NCBI GenBank assembly: GCA_016490735.1
Contig: JAEMWC010000751.1
Coordinates: 1-64,000, forward strand
DNA length: 64,000 bases
Reading direction: 5' to 3'
Source of the DNA: Pachyseris speciosa
Lineage: Eukaryota; Cnidaria; Anthozoa; Scleractinia; Pachyseridae
Below, piece after piece: positions 13,194-26,700 of the stretch. Within the stretch, counting starts at the first letter, position 1, and each line of letters begins with the position of its first letter. The notes under the pieces are model-generated. The model was not told the origin of the DNA, did not search any database, and worked only from the letters and a program-made list of their open reading frames with translations. The position numbers were made by a program, and so were the translations under genes.

Positions 13194-14575
13194 CTAGTGA
13201 TATGCAACAGTCCGAAATCTCGGTATGACGAAATCAGAGTTTCTAAGATGATACTGAGAATTAGTAGCAACAAATAAGTCAGCAATGTAAGAAGGGGCCA
13301 GATCATATTTGACTTTATACATTATGGTTGCAATAGCTTGGACTCTTCGCGTATAAAGTGTTGGTAGCCTCGCTCTTTGCAACAGTTCCTCATACGTCGA
13401 TTTATTGTCACAATAAACAGCGCGTAATGCTCGTTCTTGAATTCGTTCTAGTTTTCTGGCATCAGAAGAACGACAAAAATGCCAGACAGTCTGACAGTAT
13501 GTGAGATGAGGTAGTATAGCAAATTTGACAATGTGTAATTTAGCTAATGTCGGAATAAGGTTACGTAATCTCAGAAGAACACCCGTTTGACAGGAGGCGT
13601 TTCTACAAACATTGCTCACATGATTCGAACATGATAGTTGATCGTCTAAAGTAACTCCTAAGAGTGTTATCTTCGATTTCTGATCAATTACGATGTCATT
13701 AATAACGATGTGTAGATCCTTGTGACAATTCCTCGGACCCAGACTCATCACCTGATACTCTGAAAAATTTCCTTGTAAAAGATTGTTGTTATACCACCTA
13801 GAGATGTTGTTTCCTTCCTCAGTTAAAATATTTTCCGCCTCGTTAGTTGTCTTCGCCACTGAGAACAGTTGGTGGTCATCAGCATACATAAATAACCTGT
13901 TTTCGTCAGTGGAGAGGTGTAGATCGTTTTGGAAAACATTCCAAAGAAGAGGCCCGAAGCTTGATCCCTGGGGACAACCTCTCGTCGTCGCGTACCAACC
14001 GCTTGTTGCTTCTTGACTGATCCTAACTCTGTTTTTCCTATTTGTGAAATATGATCGCATAAGGGCTAGTGAGTTGTTAGAGAAACCGTATGCTCTCAGT
14101 TTGTTTATCATTAGGGGAGGGTACAGCGAATCAAATGCCTTTGACATATCAGTGGACAAGACTCCAACAACGTTCCTGTTGTCAACAGCCATTTTCCATC
14201 CAATGAGGGAGGTCTCACAGCCTGATCCTTTCGATATGCAGTCAATTTGTTGCCTAACATTGGATCTATAAATGATGCCAGCTGTTTGCTCAGTCACTGC
14301 TCAAAGACTTTCCCTATCACTGTTAATACTGTAACAGGTCTATAGTTCTTAATGTCTTGTTTATTATCTTTCTTAAACACGGGTACCCAGTCACCTTTCT
14401 TCCATTGCAGTGGCCAATCACAGGATTCGATGCAACGGCTATATAAGTCAGCGAGGGGATAAGAAAGCTCCCTACTTGCTATCTTTAAGATCTTGGATGG
14501 TATTTGGTCGTGACCTGTGCTCTTGGTATAATCCAAGTTAGATAGCACAACCGCAATTTCATTCGGCTCAAGCAT
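13194..14575 (-). pseudogene. Non-LTR (LINE) reverse transcriptase, truncated and frameshifted
   Basis: On the minus strand, 14,575-14,294 encodes the start of RT (LDYTKSTGHDQIPSKIL, KKGDWVPVFKKDNK, NYRPVTVL). A frame change at about 14,295 leads into 14,297-13,194, with STDMSKAFDSL (RT motif A), TRGCPQGSSFGPLLWNVF (motif B) and MYADDHQLF (catalytic YADD). It then continues through the thumb and C-terminal region typical of CR1/L2/Jockey-group elements. It ends abruptly at RTVAYH beside the Gypsy-end repeat at 13,198, so its C-terminus was removed by a rearrangement. No endonuclease domain is found. Confidence 0.85.
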
Positions 14576-14979
14576 ATAACACCGAACGGGGATATTTTTA
14601 AAAGATTCATACCGTCGTCGCTAAAGCTTCGCTTAGATAACTAGAAAAAGACCACTGCAACTGAATCTGGACGCACGCAACAGTGTACAGCGTGTACAAA
14701 ATAGTTACTACTAGCGCTAAAAGTGTCCTCGTTACCTCAAAGTAGATTTCTATTATACTCGTGTTTGAAATAGAAGCCAATAAATAACTTATTTGACCGC
14801 AACGCTTTGTTTCAGGTTCGTGTTTCTGATTGTTGAGGTGTTCGATATTATATTCGATTGAGTTCGATTATGTTCGATTGTTGAACTGTTCGATTACCGA
14901 ACATTCGATTGCGTTCGATTGGCAACATTTTTTTGTGAGTTCGATTAAGTTCGATTACCGAACCCACTACGTCGGGTTA

Positions 14980-15738
14980 ACATAGACTTCACGATCAGGA
15001 TTTTGCGGGAAATTGGCAAATTGCTGGCGAGCGATGGATTCAGCAAAATATGGAAACCTTTTGCAAGATGTGAAAATGAAGGCTGTTTCGGGTTAAACGG
15101 TTAATAATCCACTGGATCACTCAAATCGTATAATTTATGTTTTCTGGTTTTATTCGATCTATAAAGGAAAGTATTACATCATCAGCTTATATGATTTACC
15201 ATAAAACGCGGACAGCAGCGATTAATTTCAATAAATCTTTGATCACTGACTACTTACTTCTGTGGAGATATCCAGCAGATTAACTTCGAGAAACACAGGT
15301 TAGCAGTTCAATCGGATAACAGGTCAGCAACATACAAACAGGTCAGCAAGCGAACGAGTTAGCGGAACTCCTAGAATGAACTTTTTTTCGCGTAGCACGA
15401 TCTTCTAAGGTTACTAATCCTTAAGTGTCAATCACGGACTTAAATCAAATTGTCAATCAATGAATCAATTAGCAGAATCTAATTATCTGCTTTGCCAACA
15501 AAACAAAGGCTTTACGAAATAAAACAAAATGCAGTTGCGAAGATATGCCAGAAAGTTCGAGTATGACTCGAAGTTAGACTCCATGTTTTACTACCTTTCA
15601 AAGTAACGCTTTTGGAGGTCAAGAATGCAGACGTTCGAGCTTCAAATTTCGTGTATAATTTAATATCGCTAAACACACAGACTGTTACTAAACACAGTTT
15701 TGTTCATGGTTGCCAGTTGGTTTTTTCGCTCTGTGCAA
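14980..15738. repeat. Right arm of the long inverted repeat
   Basis: Inverted partner of 12,708-13,010, enlarged by about 420 bp of unrelated AT-rich sequence. Just before it, 14,845-14,960 carries several GTTCGATT repeats. Confidence 0.6.
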
Positions 15739-16127
15739 TCGAATGCTCGTTACCCGCCGAAGATTGTGGCATTGCGCCTGTAAACACTTCTAATTACGCG
15801 CTGTTCAACGTTTGAAGTGTTGTTCAGCAGCGATGTTATACGGTTGCATGTTCCCATTTCGCTCATGTTTTGAGCGAACTTTTATTACCAGGGGATTTCT
15901 TTACGCGAAATATAAACCAACCAAACGAGACCGACGATATAACTCTAACAAACATCTACCTTTCTCAACCGTAAAATTCGCTATTGACAATCCGACTCTC
16001 GCCTCAGTCTAATGTATTTGACGCCATTTTGTGAGTAATCAGTGTTTTATGTGTCCCCACCAGGGATACACATATCTGATATGTGTATGGGGATACACAT
16101 ATCACGGGGATACACATATCACTGTGA

Positions 16128-16700
16128 CGCGGGTTTAATTCATCAAGGAGCATGGAACTAGTGGGACGCCGCAGATGGTTCAGGATTTTTCGGCCATTCC
16201 GGTAAAACCGAGAAAAGATGAATACTTCAGAAGGTGTTCCTTTTTTCCGAAAATTTCCATTGGAAAAGTTTGTTCTATTTGATTTACCACCGGAACAACT
16301 GGTTCTTCCATGTAAAAGGAAAGCGCCCATAGATTGGAAGAGGTGGGTGGGGGGGGGAATGATTGCTGCTTTTGGTTTTATTCCCCCGTAAATATCATGA
16401 AAATTTTAAGAGACGACCGAGTAGTGGTTTCATTTTCGTGTATGAATTTGCGAGTGAGTTCATTTTTTTTTTTCCGTAGTCAACGTCATTTGTTATTCCG
16501 TAGTCAACGCCCTTTATTGCCCAGGGCGATTCTAGCGTTTTCTTTTCAACTATACGTTGATACTGTTCCAGTCCAATGGCGGGTAAGAATTCACCACGCA
16601 AGCTAAGGCGGTTTGAGAGGGAAGTAATTAGGGACAAGTGGAAGGAGAACGAACAATTAGGACGAATTAGAAGAAGTGGGCTGAAGGAAACATTATAGAG
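16128..16700. repeat. Duplicated segment, copy 2 (third part)
   Basis: Resumes the match to 1,997-2,560 after the retroelement composite, including the GTAAGAATTCACCACGC and GCTAAGGCGGTTTGAGAGG words found at 2,410 and 16,575. Confidence 0.75.
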
Positions 16701-16746
16701 TAGTACATGGAGTGTGCAGAGATAGACAATCAATACGCACACAGGA

Positions 16747-17189
16747 CAAGGGCACCCAACGACAAGTTTCGGTAGATATCTGTTCGGTGGAGAGTAATTC
16801 GCCTTGGGTTTTCGGCGTCGATTAAAGAATGCACTCGGATTTTCCTAACTGAAACGTGGCCTAAAAGATTCGCAATTTCGGAAATCATAGCACCTGAGAA
16901 TTTCGGAAAGGTCGTAATTGCTGTTTTTGGCAGTCGAAAACGTCAGCTAGCATTTTCGGAAAGAAAATAGTTCCCTAGAAAGCTCATTGAAAGTTCATTT
17001 CAGCTTGCATTTTCTCAAAGGAAGATTTTGTTCCCTAAAATTTTCGGGAACCTTTCAGCTAGGGAATCCGAACAGATGAACTTCTTCTAGCTTATGAAAA
17101 CATCACTTTAAATAGACTTCAAACACCACAAGGTACTTAAAAATGCCTTGATACAGCTTTTGGTTGGTTTGGCTCGTTGGGTGCCCCTG
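16747..17189. mobile_element. hAT-like MITE, copy 1
   Basis: About 440 bp with inverted ends AGGGCACCCAACGA and TCGTTGGGTGCCCCTG. The same element occurs in opposite orientation at 18,642-19,082. No coding capacity. Confidence 0.8.
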
Positions 17190-18515
17190 ACAGCGTCCTA
17201 AAAATAGAAAAGATATGCGCAAAGGTTGACTCAAAGGGCTTGTGTTGGGCTCCTGACGCGCATGAATACCAACTGGTCATAATTTCATGCCGAACAAATT
17301 TAACGAATTTCTTGTCTAAAGCAAACTGAAAAAGTAACTTGTTGAGTAGTGATGATAATATGTAAATGGTATAATTATAATAGGTAAATAGTAGTTTTAG
17401 TAGCTAAAAATATGGCGGGGGGGGGGGGGTGCAATATTTGTTATACCAGATGTGCACATCTTCCTCTCTTCTCAGAGTATTATTGCAGTGGTGTAATTGT
17501 TGTACGTTTATTTCCCAGTTTCCTTTGTATTATATATGTACAGGATTGGAGAAATTATATAAATAAATCTGTCGCTCAGGCCTCAAAATGTGTGACACGC
17601 GTAGACTAAGTTCTTGAGCAAACAGCAGTTCTCTAGCATTCTTCACTCACTGCTTGTTGATCGGCAAAGAAGTCCAATGCCATAAGCACTTAGCACTTTG
17701 TTCTTTGTTCTTCCGCTGCATCGCTTTTTTTTTTTACCGAGCTAGTCAGACGAGCTAGTCAGAGCGACATGGTATTTTCCTTCTTAATTTTATTTATTTC
17801 ATTTTAATTCTATGTTATTGTTTGTTTTTGTTTCTTTGTTCGTTTTATTTTCCTTGTCACTCGACTCGCCAGTGTGGACGTATAATTTATTTCTGCTTCA
17901 ACGCACACAATGAAATCAAGCAAAAATTATTTCAAAAACAACAAATCGTCACCCAAATGCTATGAAATCGTTCAAATATCTCCCCGTTAAAGTATCACTG
18001 GAAACAATTCGGTCTTAAGTTATTGACTTCTCGCGTAGAATTCCCTTTTAACTAGTCAGTGTATATTACATGATGGGCCAGACGTGCTCACCAGTCTCAA
18101 AGCGCGTGGGAAGTATTTAATTATTACGACTTCCTTAGGAAGGAAGTTCAAAACAGTAGTTTTTCAGGTGTTTGCACTGAGTAAGGCAGCTGACCACTTC
18201 CCGCTATTGCTTCCTCTAACGATCAACGTTTATGGCACAATAATCTTTAAAAAGATTATCATAAATTGTAATCAAGCAATTTCAGGTCACGGGCGAGCGA
18301 TGAAGGCCCGAAGGAAAGAACGCCGGCTGTATTTCGAAGACTTTCTATTACAAACTCCCCACGGATAAGATTCAGAAAGATTAATTGCTATTACTCTATT
18401 AACTGAGAAGCCAGATTCTAGACTGCACCCACGGAAAGTTAAATTAAAAAGCGAAATAACTGTATTGGTATAAAAATTCACTCTCCCTTCCTTTACAGTT
18501 ACGTCAGGAGCCCAT
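17190..18515. other. Non-coding stretch, nothing recognised
   Basis: Contains a G run at 17,415-17,429 and short ORFs without domains. No inverted or direct repeat was noticed except tandem GAGCTAGTCAGA at about 17,740-17,762. Confidence 0.5.
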
Positions 18516-19247
18516 AACGTTAATATTCCCCCGGCTACTTCCAATGATATTTCCATTTCCGCTCACAGCTACATGAATTAAAAGTTATCGTATTTACAAC
18601 CTTTTTAGCAGAACGACAGCTAGGAAATGCTGTGTTTTACACAGGGGCACCCAACGAGCCAAAGCAGCCAAAAGCTGTAGAAAGGCATTTTTAAGTACCT
18701 TATGGTGTTTGAAGTCTGTTTAAAGTGATGTTTTGGTTAGCTAGAAAACTTTGATCTGTTCGGATGCCCCGCTAGCTGAAATGTTAACTGCCCGAAAATT
18801 TTAGGGAACAAAATCTTTCTTTGAGAAAATACTAGCTGAAGTTAACTTTCTAGGGAACCATTTTTTCTTTCCGAAAATGCTAGCTGACGTTTTTTACTGC
18901 CAAAAACAGCAATGACAATCTTTCCGAAAACCTCAGGGGTTATGATTTCCACATTACGAATCTTTTAGGCCACGTTTTACTTACGAAAATCCGAGTGCAC
19001 TCTTTAATCGACGCCGAAAGCCTTAGGCGAACTACCCTCCACCGAACAGATATCTATCGAAACTTGTCGTTGGGTGCCCCTGTTTTACAGCCTTTGGTGT
19101 CAAGATAAGTGCTCTTATAAGTAAGGCCGGATTTCATCGATCTACAAATTGAAAACAGTTAATACTCTATCATCGAAAGACACAGTTGACAGTCCCCTAT
19201 GCTAAGAGCTCTTTAGCTTCTTTCCCATGATTTCATTGACAAACTAG
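18516..19247. repeat. Tandem duplication unit 1 (carries a MITE)
   Basis: Starts AACGTTAATATTCCCCCGGC and ends TTGACAAACTAG. It is repeated directly at 19,252-19,536. The only large difference is the MITE at 18,642-19,082. Confidence 0.85.
18642..19082. mobile_element. hAT-like MITE, copy 2, with target duplication
   Basis: Ends CAGGGGCACCCAACGA and TCGTTGGGTGCCCCTG are flanked by TTTTACA on both sides (18,635-18,641 and 19,083-19,089). The empty site TTTTACA is seen once at 19,372-19,378 in the neighbouring duplication unit. A 7-8 bp duplication and CAG...CTG termini fit the hAT superfamily. Confidence 0.85.
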
Positions 19248-19251
19248 CGTT

Positions 19252-19536
19252 AACGTTAATATTCCCCCGGCTACTTCCAATGATATTTCCATTTCCGCTC
19301 ACAGCTTCCATGAATTAAAAGTTACCATATTTACAACCTTTTTAGCAGAACGACAGCTAGGAAATGCTGTGTTTTACAACCTTTGGTGTCAGGATAAGTG
19401 CTCTTACAAGTAAGGCCGGATTTCATCTATCTACAAATTGAAAACAGTTAATACTCTATCATCGAAAGACACAGCTGACAGTCCCCTATGCTAAGAGCTC
19501 TTTAGCTTCTTTCCCATGATTTCATTGACAAACTAG
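19252..19536. repeat. Tandem duplication unit 2 (empty site)
   Basis: About 285 bp, equal to 18,516-19,247 minus the MITE. Confidence 0.85.
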
Positions 19537-22500
19537 TAAAACGTTGTACAATTATGAGAACTAGAAGAAAAAAAAAAGGAGACTTGTGCTTATTTCGGAA
19601 GCTTTATTCGTTTGGCTGCTTTTCATAAAAAAAAGTTCTTAATTCGACATGATACATAAACTATCTGACGGAAAAATACTTAATCAATTCGTTTTTCCAT
19701 AAACGAATTCAACAGTCGGGAAATCAGCTTTTTCTCGTCTTTCCCTTCTTCGTTTCTCCCCGGACCGGTGGTGGTGGTGGTAAGGGGGTGGGGGGGGGGG
19801 AGTGGAGGGGGGAAGCTGTGTCACCCAGCTTCTCCAAATCTTGACCCTGTTTCTGAACTGGTCGTCCGTATTTCAGAACAGGCGTGCGTTTCTCAATACT
19901 CCTGATTACATTTCGCGCCTGAATTTTCAAATCGGTTTTCTACTATTTTCTACTAGCTTTATGAGAATTAAAACTAGCCCAATGTATTCTCACAAGTTAT
20001 GGCAAATTTCTGGGCCAGTGCACTAAAATAGTCTTTCGGGACCGAAACGTTTTCAACAAAGGCGTTTCGAGAAACGCGCGCCACACTGAACCTTTAGACG
20101 TCAAACCAAAAAAGGCCGTATACAAGGCTAACTAACGATTCAAAACTCTTATCCTAATTCGGACGATACAGACTCATCCAGGCTTTCTTTCCTTACTATT
20201 CCAGAAATGGGGATAGTCAACTTATTTATTTTTTCCGGCAGAAGCCCGTCGGATAAGCCCCTAATTTCTTTCTTTTCTTACGATACATCGAGTTCTCTAC
20301 CGCAGCAGCGGACGCCTTTTTCGCCTTTTATTTTGGAAAGCTCAGCCGAATTACATGGAATTACAAGCCTGGTAGAGCATCCTGTTCTTTGGGCAGAGAA
20401 GAAGCTACAACCGAAATACGTTTGCGTCGGCAGGCTACCGAATTACAAAGCGAAGGCGCCTGCATCTTCGCTCGTAGGCTACAAGTTCCCTTACTGGAAC
20501 TTGTTATAATTACAATTTTCGGAATAAGCGGATTCTGCTCTCTTCCCACACCTGCGGCTGTATTTCCAATAAATCAGATCACGCTTTGCTTTTCATGGAA
20601 TTTCAGACGCGCGCGCCCGCACTGAATCAAAGGAATGGTTGGCGGTCATCGCTGACCTCAAATTTATCTTCTTCCCTAGCTTATGTTTCCTTTCCAAATC
20701 AGTCCTGTGTTCATAAACGATTGCCACATTTTCATTACACGTGCACGTGTTGCAACCAGAGTGGAAGAACCACTCACGGAACCACTTTGCAGTGACAAAG
20801 TCTATAAAACGTGACGTTCAGACACGAGTATTGCGTCACACGCTGACCTCAGTGTGCTATCGTTTCGTAACAGCGTAGGCACTGGCCAATCACGGGCTAG
20901 TATACGCTTCAATGGCGTTTCAGGCCAGATCAGTATATATTATATGAATGCTATGTGCTTCCTGTTTAGTTTACTTCAGTGAAGACAGTGAAGCGAACGA
21001 TTTCTCATCAAGCAAAGATTTGGGACGCAAAGTAAGTATACCTTTTCATTCCTTTATAACATCTGTTTGTAGTAGAATTGACTTCGTCTTCCCACGGACT
21101 TTCTTACATAACTTTTTCCCTTTTAATTAGCTGCTTTTCGAGCGCGTCGTGTGGTTGATATTAGTTAACTTTGATTAAGAAGTAACGACATTATCTGTAG
21201 ACCGATCAAGTTCCTTGAACCAGTTTTAATTTCAATGACATTCGTTGTAGAACATACCTAAAGCAAAAAGCGTTCGTAGACTTTTGTCGGCCAAGGGCGT
21301 TTGTGGCTATTAATCCTAATGTATCCTTAAAAGAAACTCTAAGGGAACAGTTTAATATTCTTACCTCATGCGTCATGTTGTGCATAATTTGAAATGGATG
21401 AATATTGTCACCAAGGGGTCCTTTGTTTACGAACGTCAAGATCTCGAGTTAAAAATAGTTACACAGGAACACGCGAAGATAAAGCTCGGCAAAGTTTCAT
21501 TTGTACTTGAAATACTTAAGGACTTTCCGCAGCCCATATACAACGACATTGCGTTCATTGAATACCGGGTGAGATGTTTCAATAGCGGTTATGTTTTAAA
21601 GAATTTCAGTTAAAGCTATTTCTGCCGACAGTTTCACAGACTCCTCTGTTGTCTTGCGGTTCGCTGACAGACGTCTGTCGGGTGGCTGTGTCCCGGCGAT
21701 AATTAGATATTCACATGATATAGCTGTGACAAACGCCAAATGTATATGAGTACATGAGAGCATATGAGTGGACCCAAACCATAGTCCGTCCTAAAAATAT
21801 CTCGTTTAATTGTGATGGTGGCGGTGGAAGGGTGGGGTTGAGGTCTCCAAGATGTAGTTATTATGAGACCCAGAAGGCTAAATTATGCTTGTCAGTAGCG
21901 CCGATCTGTCTCCCGATAATATGTAGCACCGTTTTTGTGAAGAAAAAAAATTGCTGCTCTAAAAACAATGTTCATCCGGATTGTTTGGTTAGTTTCATCT
22001 TCTTCATTGCACGGTTTTTCGATCCGCTGGTGGGCTCAAATTTTGTTTTACTGAGAACCATTGCATACAACGTTTCAAATGTATCAACAAATTTTAGACC
22101 TTTTATGAGCCATATCTTTCCGTTTGCCTCATACCTCTTTAGTTCATACAAAGAAGACTCCCTCCCCTCCTCTCGTGGTTTACCGCAAATGGTATTCATT
22201 TGGGTGAAAAGAAACATGCCCTAAAAATGCTCTTTCAAGCAACGCCACCGAAAATTGTACAATTTCTTTGCGTAGTATGACAGCGTCAGTCAGAATGAGA
22301 TCCTGTTTTATTATGTTGAAACTGCCACTCATGGGAAAGGCTAGCTGCAGAGCAGTTAAGTTTTTGTGGTAGTTCTGGCTCTTAACTTCAGCATGGAAGA
22401 AGCTCTCAAGTCAGATTATTCAAGAGGAAGCCACTCAACCGACTCTTCGCAGGCCATCCTGTTTAATAATACAACGCTCAGCTGAAATCATCTCTTGTTT

Positions 22501-23600
22501 GTTTACCTCGTGATCATTACAACGAAATTTCGCTTATCAATTTCTAGTGACTGCAAATTTGTTCAGATCTGGGCTTGTATTGGAAACAGAAGGAGAGGCG
22601 GGCTCGTCCGCTTAGCAACTGATCGATGTTTTGACTGTTTCGTTTAAAACCGGAAGCTCATAACAAACTAATTATTCGTGGGAGCTGCACTTTCTAAAAC
22701 ATGTTCCTGCCTTGGTATGGAAGTGAAATACCTTCGCAGGAAAGTGTTTAAAATACCGCCTTACTGGGGTCTTCCTGTGTTTCTTTTTCCCTTGCTAGAA
22801 AATTAGAAAATTGTTTTGTAAGCCCGTAAAATAACTGCACTACAGACTTTGTCCTTGGGTCACGAGCCTGACCCCATTTTAGCGCAACGGACGCTCTCGC
22901 AGCTTCGAGGGAGATCTTGTGTTCGCGCGAACACGCGTGTAACTTACGAAGGTCTTGAAACCGTTTTTTCGACTTTTCTCTGTCTTTATAGCCGTGATCT
23001 CGATGATGATCTCGGAAAGAAGACTTAGGATGATTGTAACCGAAGAATTAGATTGAGGTGATTTACTTTGACTACGTGACGAAAGACAAAAAAGCAAACC
23101 GAAGTGACAACTGTGTACTCACTTTTTCGGAAGTTTTATCGTGTTAGCCATAATTTGAATAAGTACTCGTGATCTTGTGCTAATGAAACCAAAAGGTTTA
23201 ACCTGCGCGCAAAATTGGAAATTGTTTTATTTTGTTGGGAAGCTAGCAGTTTCTAGGAACTTCGAATCTATTTATCTCGCATGATGTATACAACGCACTC
23301 TGTAGCGTCTTTTGTGAAACTTGATTTATAAACTTTAGGGAGGGGAGGCTGCGTGGCTATCACTACGACAAATTCTGTATGTTTTCGGTCAAGTTTTGTT
23401 AAAAAAAAGACCTTCTTTAAGACACATTTTAGAAATGTCATATGTGAATTGGTCGCTTTTGGGATTCTTATGTGATGTTAGAGAAAAATTTACGGATTGG
23501 AAGTTCGGTATTTTACCCCTCCCTAAGGGAAGTCTTAACAGCTGTCAATAGCAATGACGTCAGTGAACTGTCCAATCCTCAGCGAGACGAGAGAGGATGT
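19537..23600. other. Intergenic stretch, no gene assigned
   Basis: Short ORFs only, none with a domain I recognise. Exon-like features are weak: a TATA-like GTATATATTATATGAATG at about 20,931 is followed by sequence ending in GCAAAG/GTAAGTAT-like donor context at 21,031, and an open stretch at 21,368-21,567 ends at CCGG/GTGAGA. They could be 5' exons of an unrecognised transcript or chance. Confidence 0.4.
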
Positions 23601-23613
23601 TTTAGTATTATAA

Positions 23614-23622
23614 TATATAAAG
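23614..23622 (+). promoter_or_regulatory. Candidate TATA box of the Regnase-like gene
   Basis: TATATAAAG lies about 140 bp upstream of the ATG at 23,763, a plausible distance for a short 5' UTR. No transcript data are available, so this is inference from position. Confidence 0.35.
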
Positions 23623-23762
23623 TGCTGACAAAAATTCCACCCTACACTTCCTTTGCAGAGTTCTTTTCGTGGCATATGGCTGTGTTTTAGTACAAGGACA
23701 ACTCGTCGCCATCTACATTATACAGTTGCGAGTTTTCAAGGACGAGGTTGCCCGAAGTCAAA

Positions 23763-26700
23763 ATGGCGGACAATGATATTCGCGAAGAATTGACAGTTGA
23801 GCTTGGCAAGCGAACGCTCGTTGCAAATGCGTTCGAGAGAATACATATGCTTTTTAATGTCCTCGTCCACTTTAGCTCGCCAGAAGAAAGCGCTCGTAAA
23901 AGTGGCATTCAGTGGCTGGAATTGAGAGGGGAAAAAGGCAGTTTAGCCCAAGCAAAGGTTTGTAAAATGTTTCGTGCTGGCTGGCGTGTTGGTTGTACTA
24001 TTTTCCCTTTTCGAAATACCAAGAGCCGCAGGTCATAAAAAAAACTTCCGTGTTGAGATTTTAGTCGATACTGGCTTATGCAACGACTCTTCACTTCTTT
24101 CTTGCTCTAAGACTCTCCTAAACAGTGAAGCTGGTACAATTTTATTACAAATCCGCGACAAATGTTGTTGTGTGAGCTTGTTTCGCGCCTGCTTTGCGAA
24201 GTATATCGACTCGTGAATGAATAATATGTCGAAAGCAGCGCGTGAACGAAGCATTACACATCAATAAAAAGTCATAGCTTAATGACTTTATTGTGAAAAG
24301 GAGCTGCGCTGTTGAATAGAGCCTTCAAACCCATGCGAAGCGATATTGAACAGCTGTTAAAAATGTCCCCCTGCACGTAAAGCGGGATCAAATTATTCCT
24401 ATGTTTCCTCCTGCTCTCTTAACACAATCACTTTCTTTCATGATTTCAGGAGTATATAAAGTCACTTTGTAATCCCGAATTGACCATCTCCGTACCATTT
24501 GGCGAGCACTTCTACAATGTGCTTTACGAGTCAAGGGATAAACTTGAAACGTCCACAAGCGCCGTGGTCAAGTTTCCTGCTCGGAATTCGTGTACCTTAC
24601 AAGGCAGTGCCGAGGCTGTAATTATGGCAAAGTCGCTCATTGAAGACACCCTCAAACAGCCTCAACCCAGTACGTTTATTGAGCCACAGCTCAGAGAATT
24701 TGCATTAAAACTTGGCTATTCAAACCAAGTAATTGACCAGGCTGTTCAAAAACTGGGCACAAATGTGACACAAAATACATTGTTAAATGAACTTCTGAAG
24801 ACAACAGCCTCCTTGCCCTATCAAATATCAGCGGTTCCACCTCAGCCCAAGCATTCCCCCGTGCCAATGGCAGCTCATCATAGGCCAAGGGAAGTTGTCG
24901 CAAGAGGTGCGCAGAGCACACCACAAGCACTACGGTATGACAGTGCCCCTTTAGACCAGCTGGTTAGGCCTGCAATGCACCAGCCTTGGGACCGAGAGCC
25001 TTCTCCTGGGCGACTCTTGCACTACCATATGAGAGATGCCACACCTGTAATGCCTAGATCAGGTTATGAAACACCAGGTGATGCTATGGAACGAGGAGTT
25101 TTCAGAGGTACAAAAAGAGGTCATGAAACCCAACGTCCATCTGATATAATACCCAGAGGAGCACCTTCTGTCAAGCCTCTAATGCAAGTGCATGCTCCTT
25201 ATGGAAACCAAGCATCGCCGGGGTATGATGTTCATAGAGATGTTGCTGGCAGCAGCAGTATTAGTGCAAGTGAAAGACTCGATGAACAAGAACAGTTGAT
25301 GTACCAGCAAATTCTGGGTGCAAAGAAAGCCGCTGGAAATGCATCTTCACATTTGAGACCTGTTGTTATTGATGGAAGCAATGTGGCAATGAGGTAGGCC
25401 AACTTCTTTGTACTGTTGCAAAGCATGAAAAGTTTTAATTTGGTGTGGTTTGTTATTCATAAAATTGTCATGAGGAAACTTGAATACAGAACACCCAAAA
25501 CAGTACCTTTACAGTATGTAAATTTGATGGCTAATATTCTGAAACAATTTTACAATATAATTTCAAGGGAAGATGGCTTTATTTCCTCCCTCAAAAACCA
25601 CAAATTCAAATGATAGAGTCGTATGATTTGTTCATGACTTGATGTTTTATTCAAACCATTAAATTTATTAAAAAAAAATAATAATAATGCAGAGAAATCT
25701 TGGAAAAGAAAAAAAATTAGCCCAGCAATATGAGGGTGTGGCAATTATTGTTCATTTACCCCACTTCAAATCAGTAGTTTCTGTTTTGTTCATTATCCAC
25801 TGACATCCATTGATGCATGTAACTAGAAAGAAATCAGGGAATGTAGTGCACCACCCTTTTACTGTAGTGAAAGCTTTCTGTGTGGGGGGAAAAGAAAAAA
25901 AAAACTCAAAGTGTTGCTCAATTCATCCTGAAATTGGAGAACTTGTTTTCAGCAGGGATGATGTGTAATCTGATAACAGGAAGTTTCTTTGTGTACTTGA
26001 GCATGAGCAGTAGAGACAGAGCTCATACAAGGTCAAAGAAGTCATTAGGATTCTTTTGGCTTATGAGTTCACTTTTGTTCTCATGTGAATGGCATCCTTT
26101 AATTCTTTGGTTTTAGCTTTCTTGTATTAAATTACTAAATTCTCAAAAGCAGTATTTGGCCCTACATGTCCATGTACAGTGTACATGGCTTTCCCTTCAA
26201 GATTTAAGCCAGTTCTTTCTCCAATTCTTTGGATTGATTTAGAACAGCACTTTCGTTAAGGCTATGTTTGTCCTTGCTTTTGGTGTTTCACAATCAAAGT
26301 GTGAGCTTTTTTGGGCAGATTTGAGTCATAATTATTGCTATTAAACTGGTCTTTTTTGATAAGACACAGTAATAACAAATTAACATTTAAGTCTTCCTGT
26401 TTTTAAGTGAAAAAACAAACCTGTGTTAGCTATTTGTTGAATCTTGGCCAATTTAGTCTTATCCAATCAGCATTCAGTCAGGGCTATGTGTACATGTATA
26501 TTTTTCCAGTGGGCTGTATTTATTTAATGAGAATTCCATCTTGACTTTAAAAGGCAAAGAATTATAACTTCCATATTTGGGCTGCTTTTCTTTGTATTGA
26601 CATCTGCTCACAGCAGTTGCCAACCAGGAAGTTGAGGAAACCACAAAATGTGCAGCTTGTCATGCCCTTGGATAGCTAGACTGTCAATTTGTTGCGTACC

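Larger units (their letters stand above)
10745..16127. mobile_element. Nested retroelement composite with inverted ends
   Basis: Both ends carry GTCACAGTGATATGTGTATC in inverted orientation (left at about 10,740, right reading inward from about 16,127). The duplicated host segment continues on either side. Related inverted copies of the end sequence lie internally at about 13,135-13,198 and 16,030-16,127. Inside are a damaged Ty3/Gypsy gag-pro-pol remnant (+), an antisense LINE reverse transcriptase piece, and long imperfect inverted arms. It is best read as a Gypsy insertion later rearranged and inserted into or next to a LINE copy. Confidence 0.65.
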
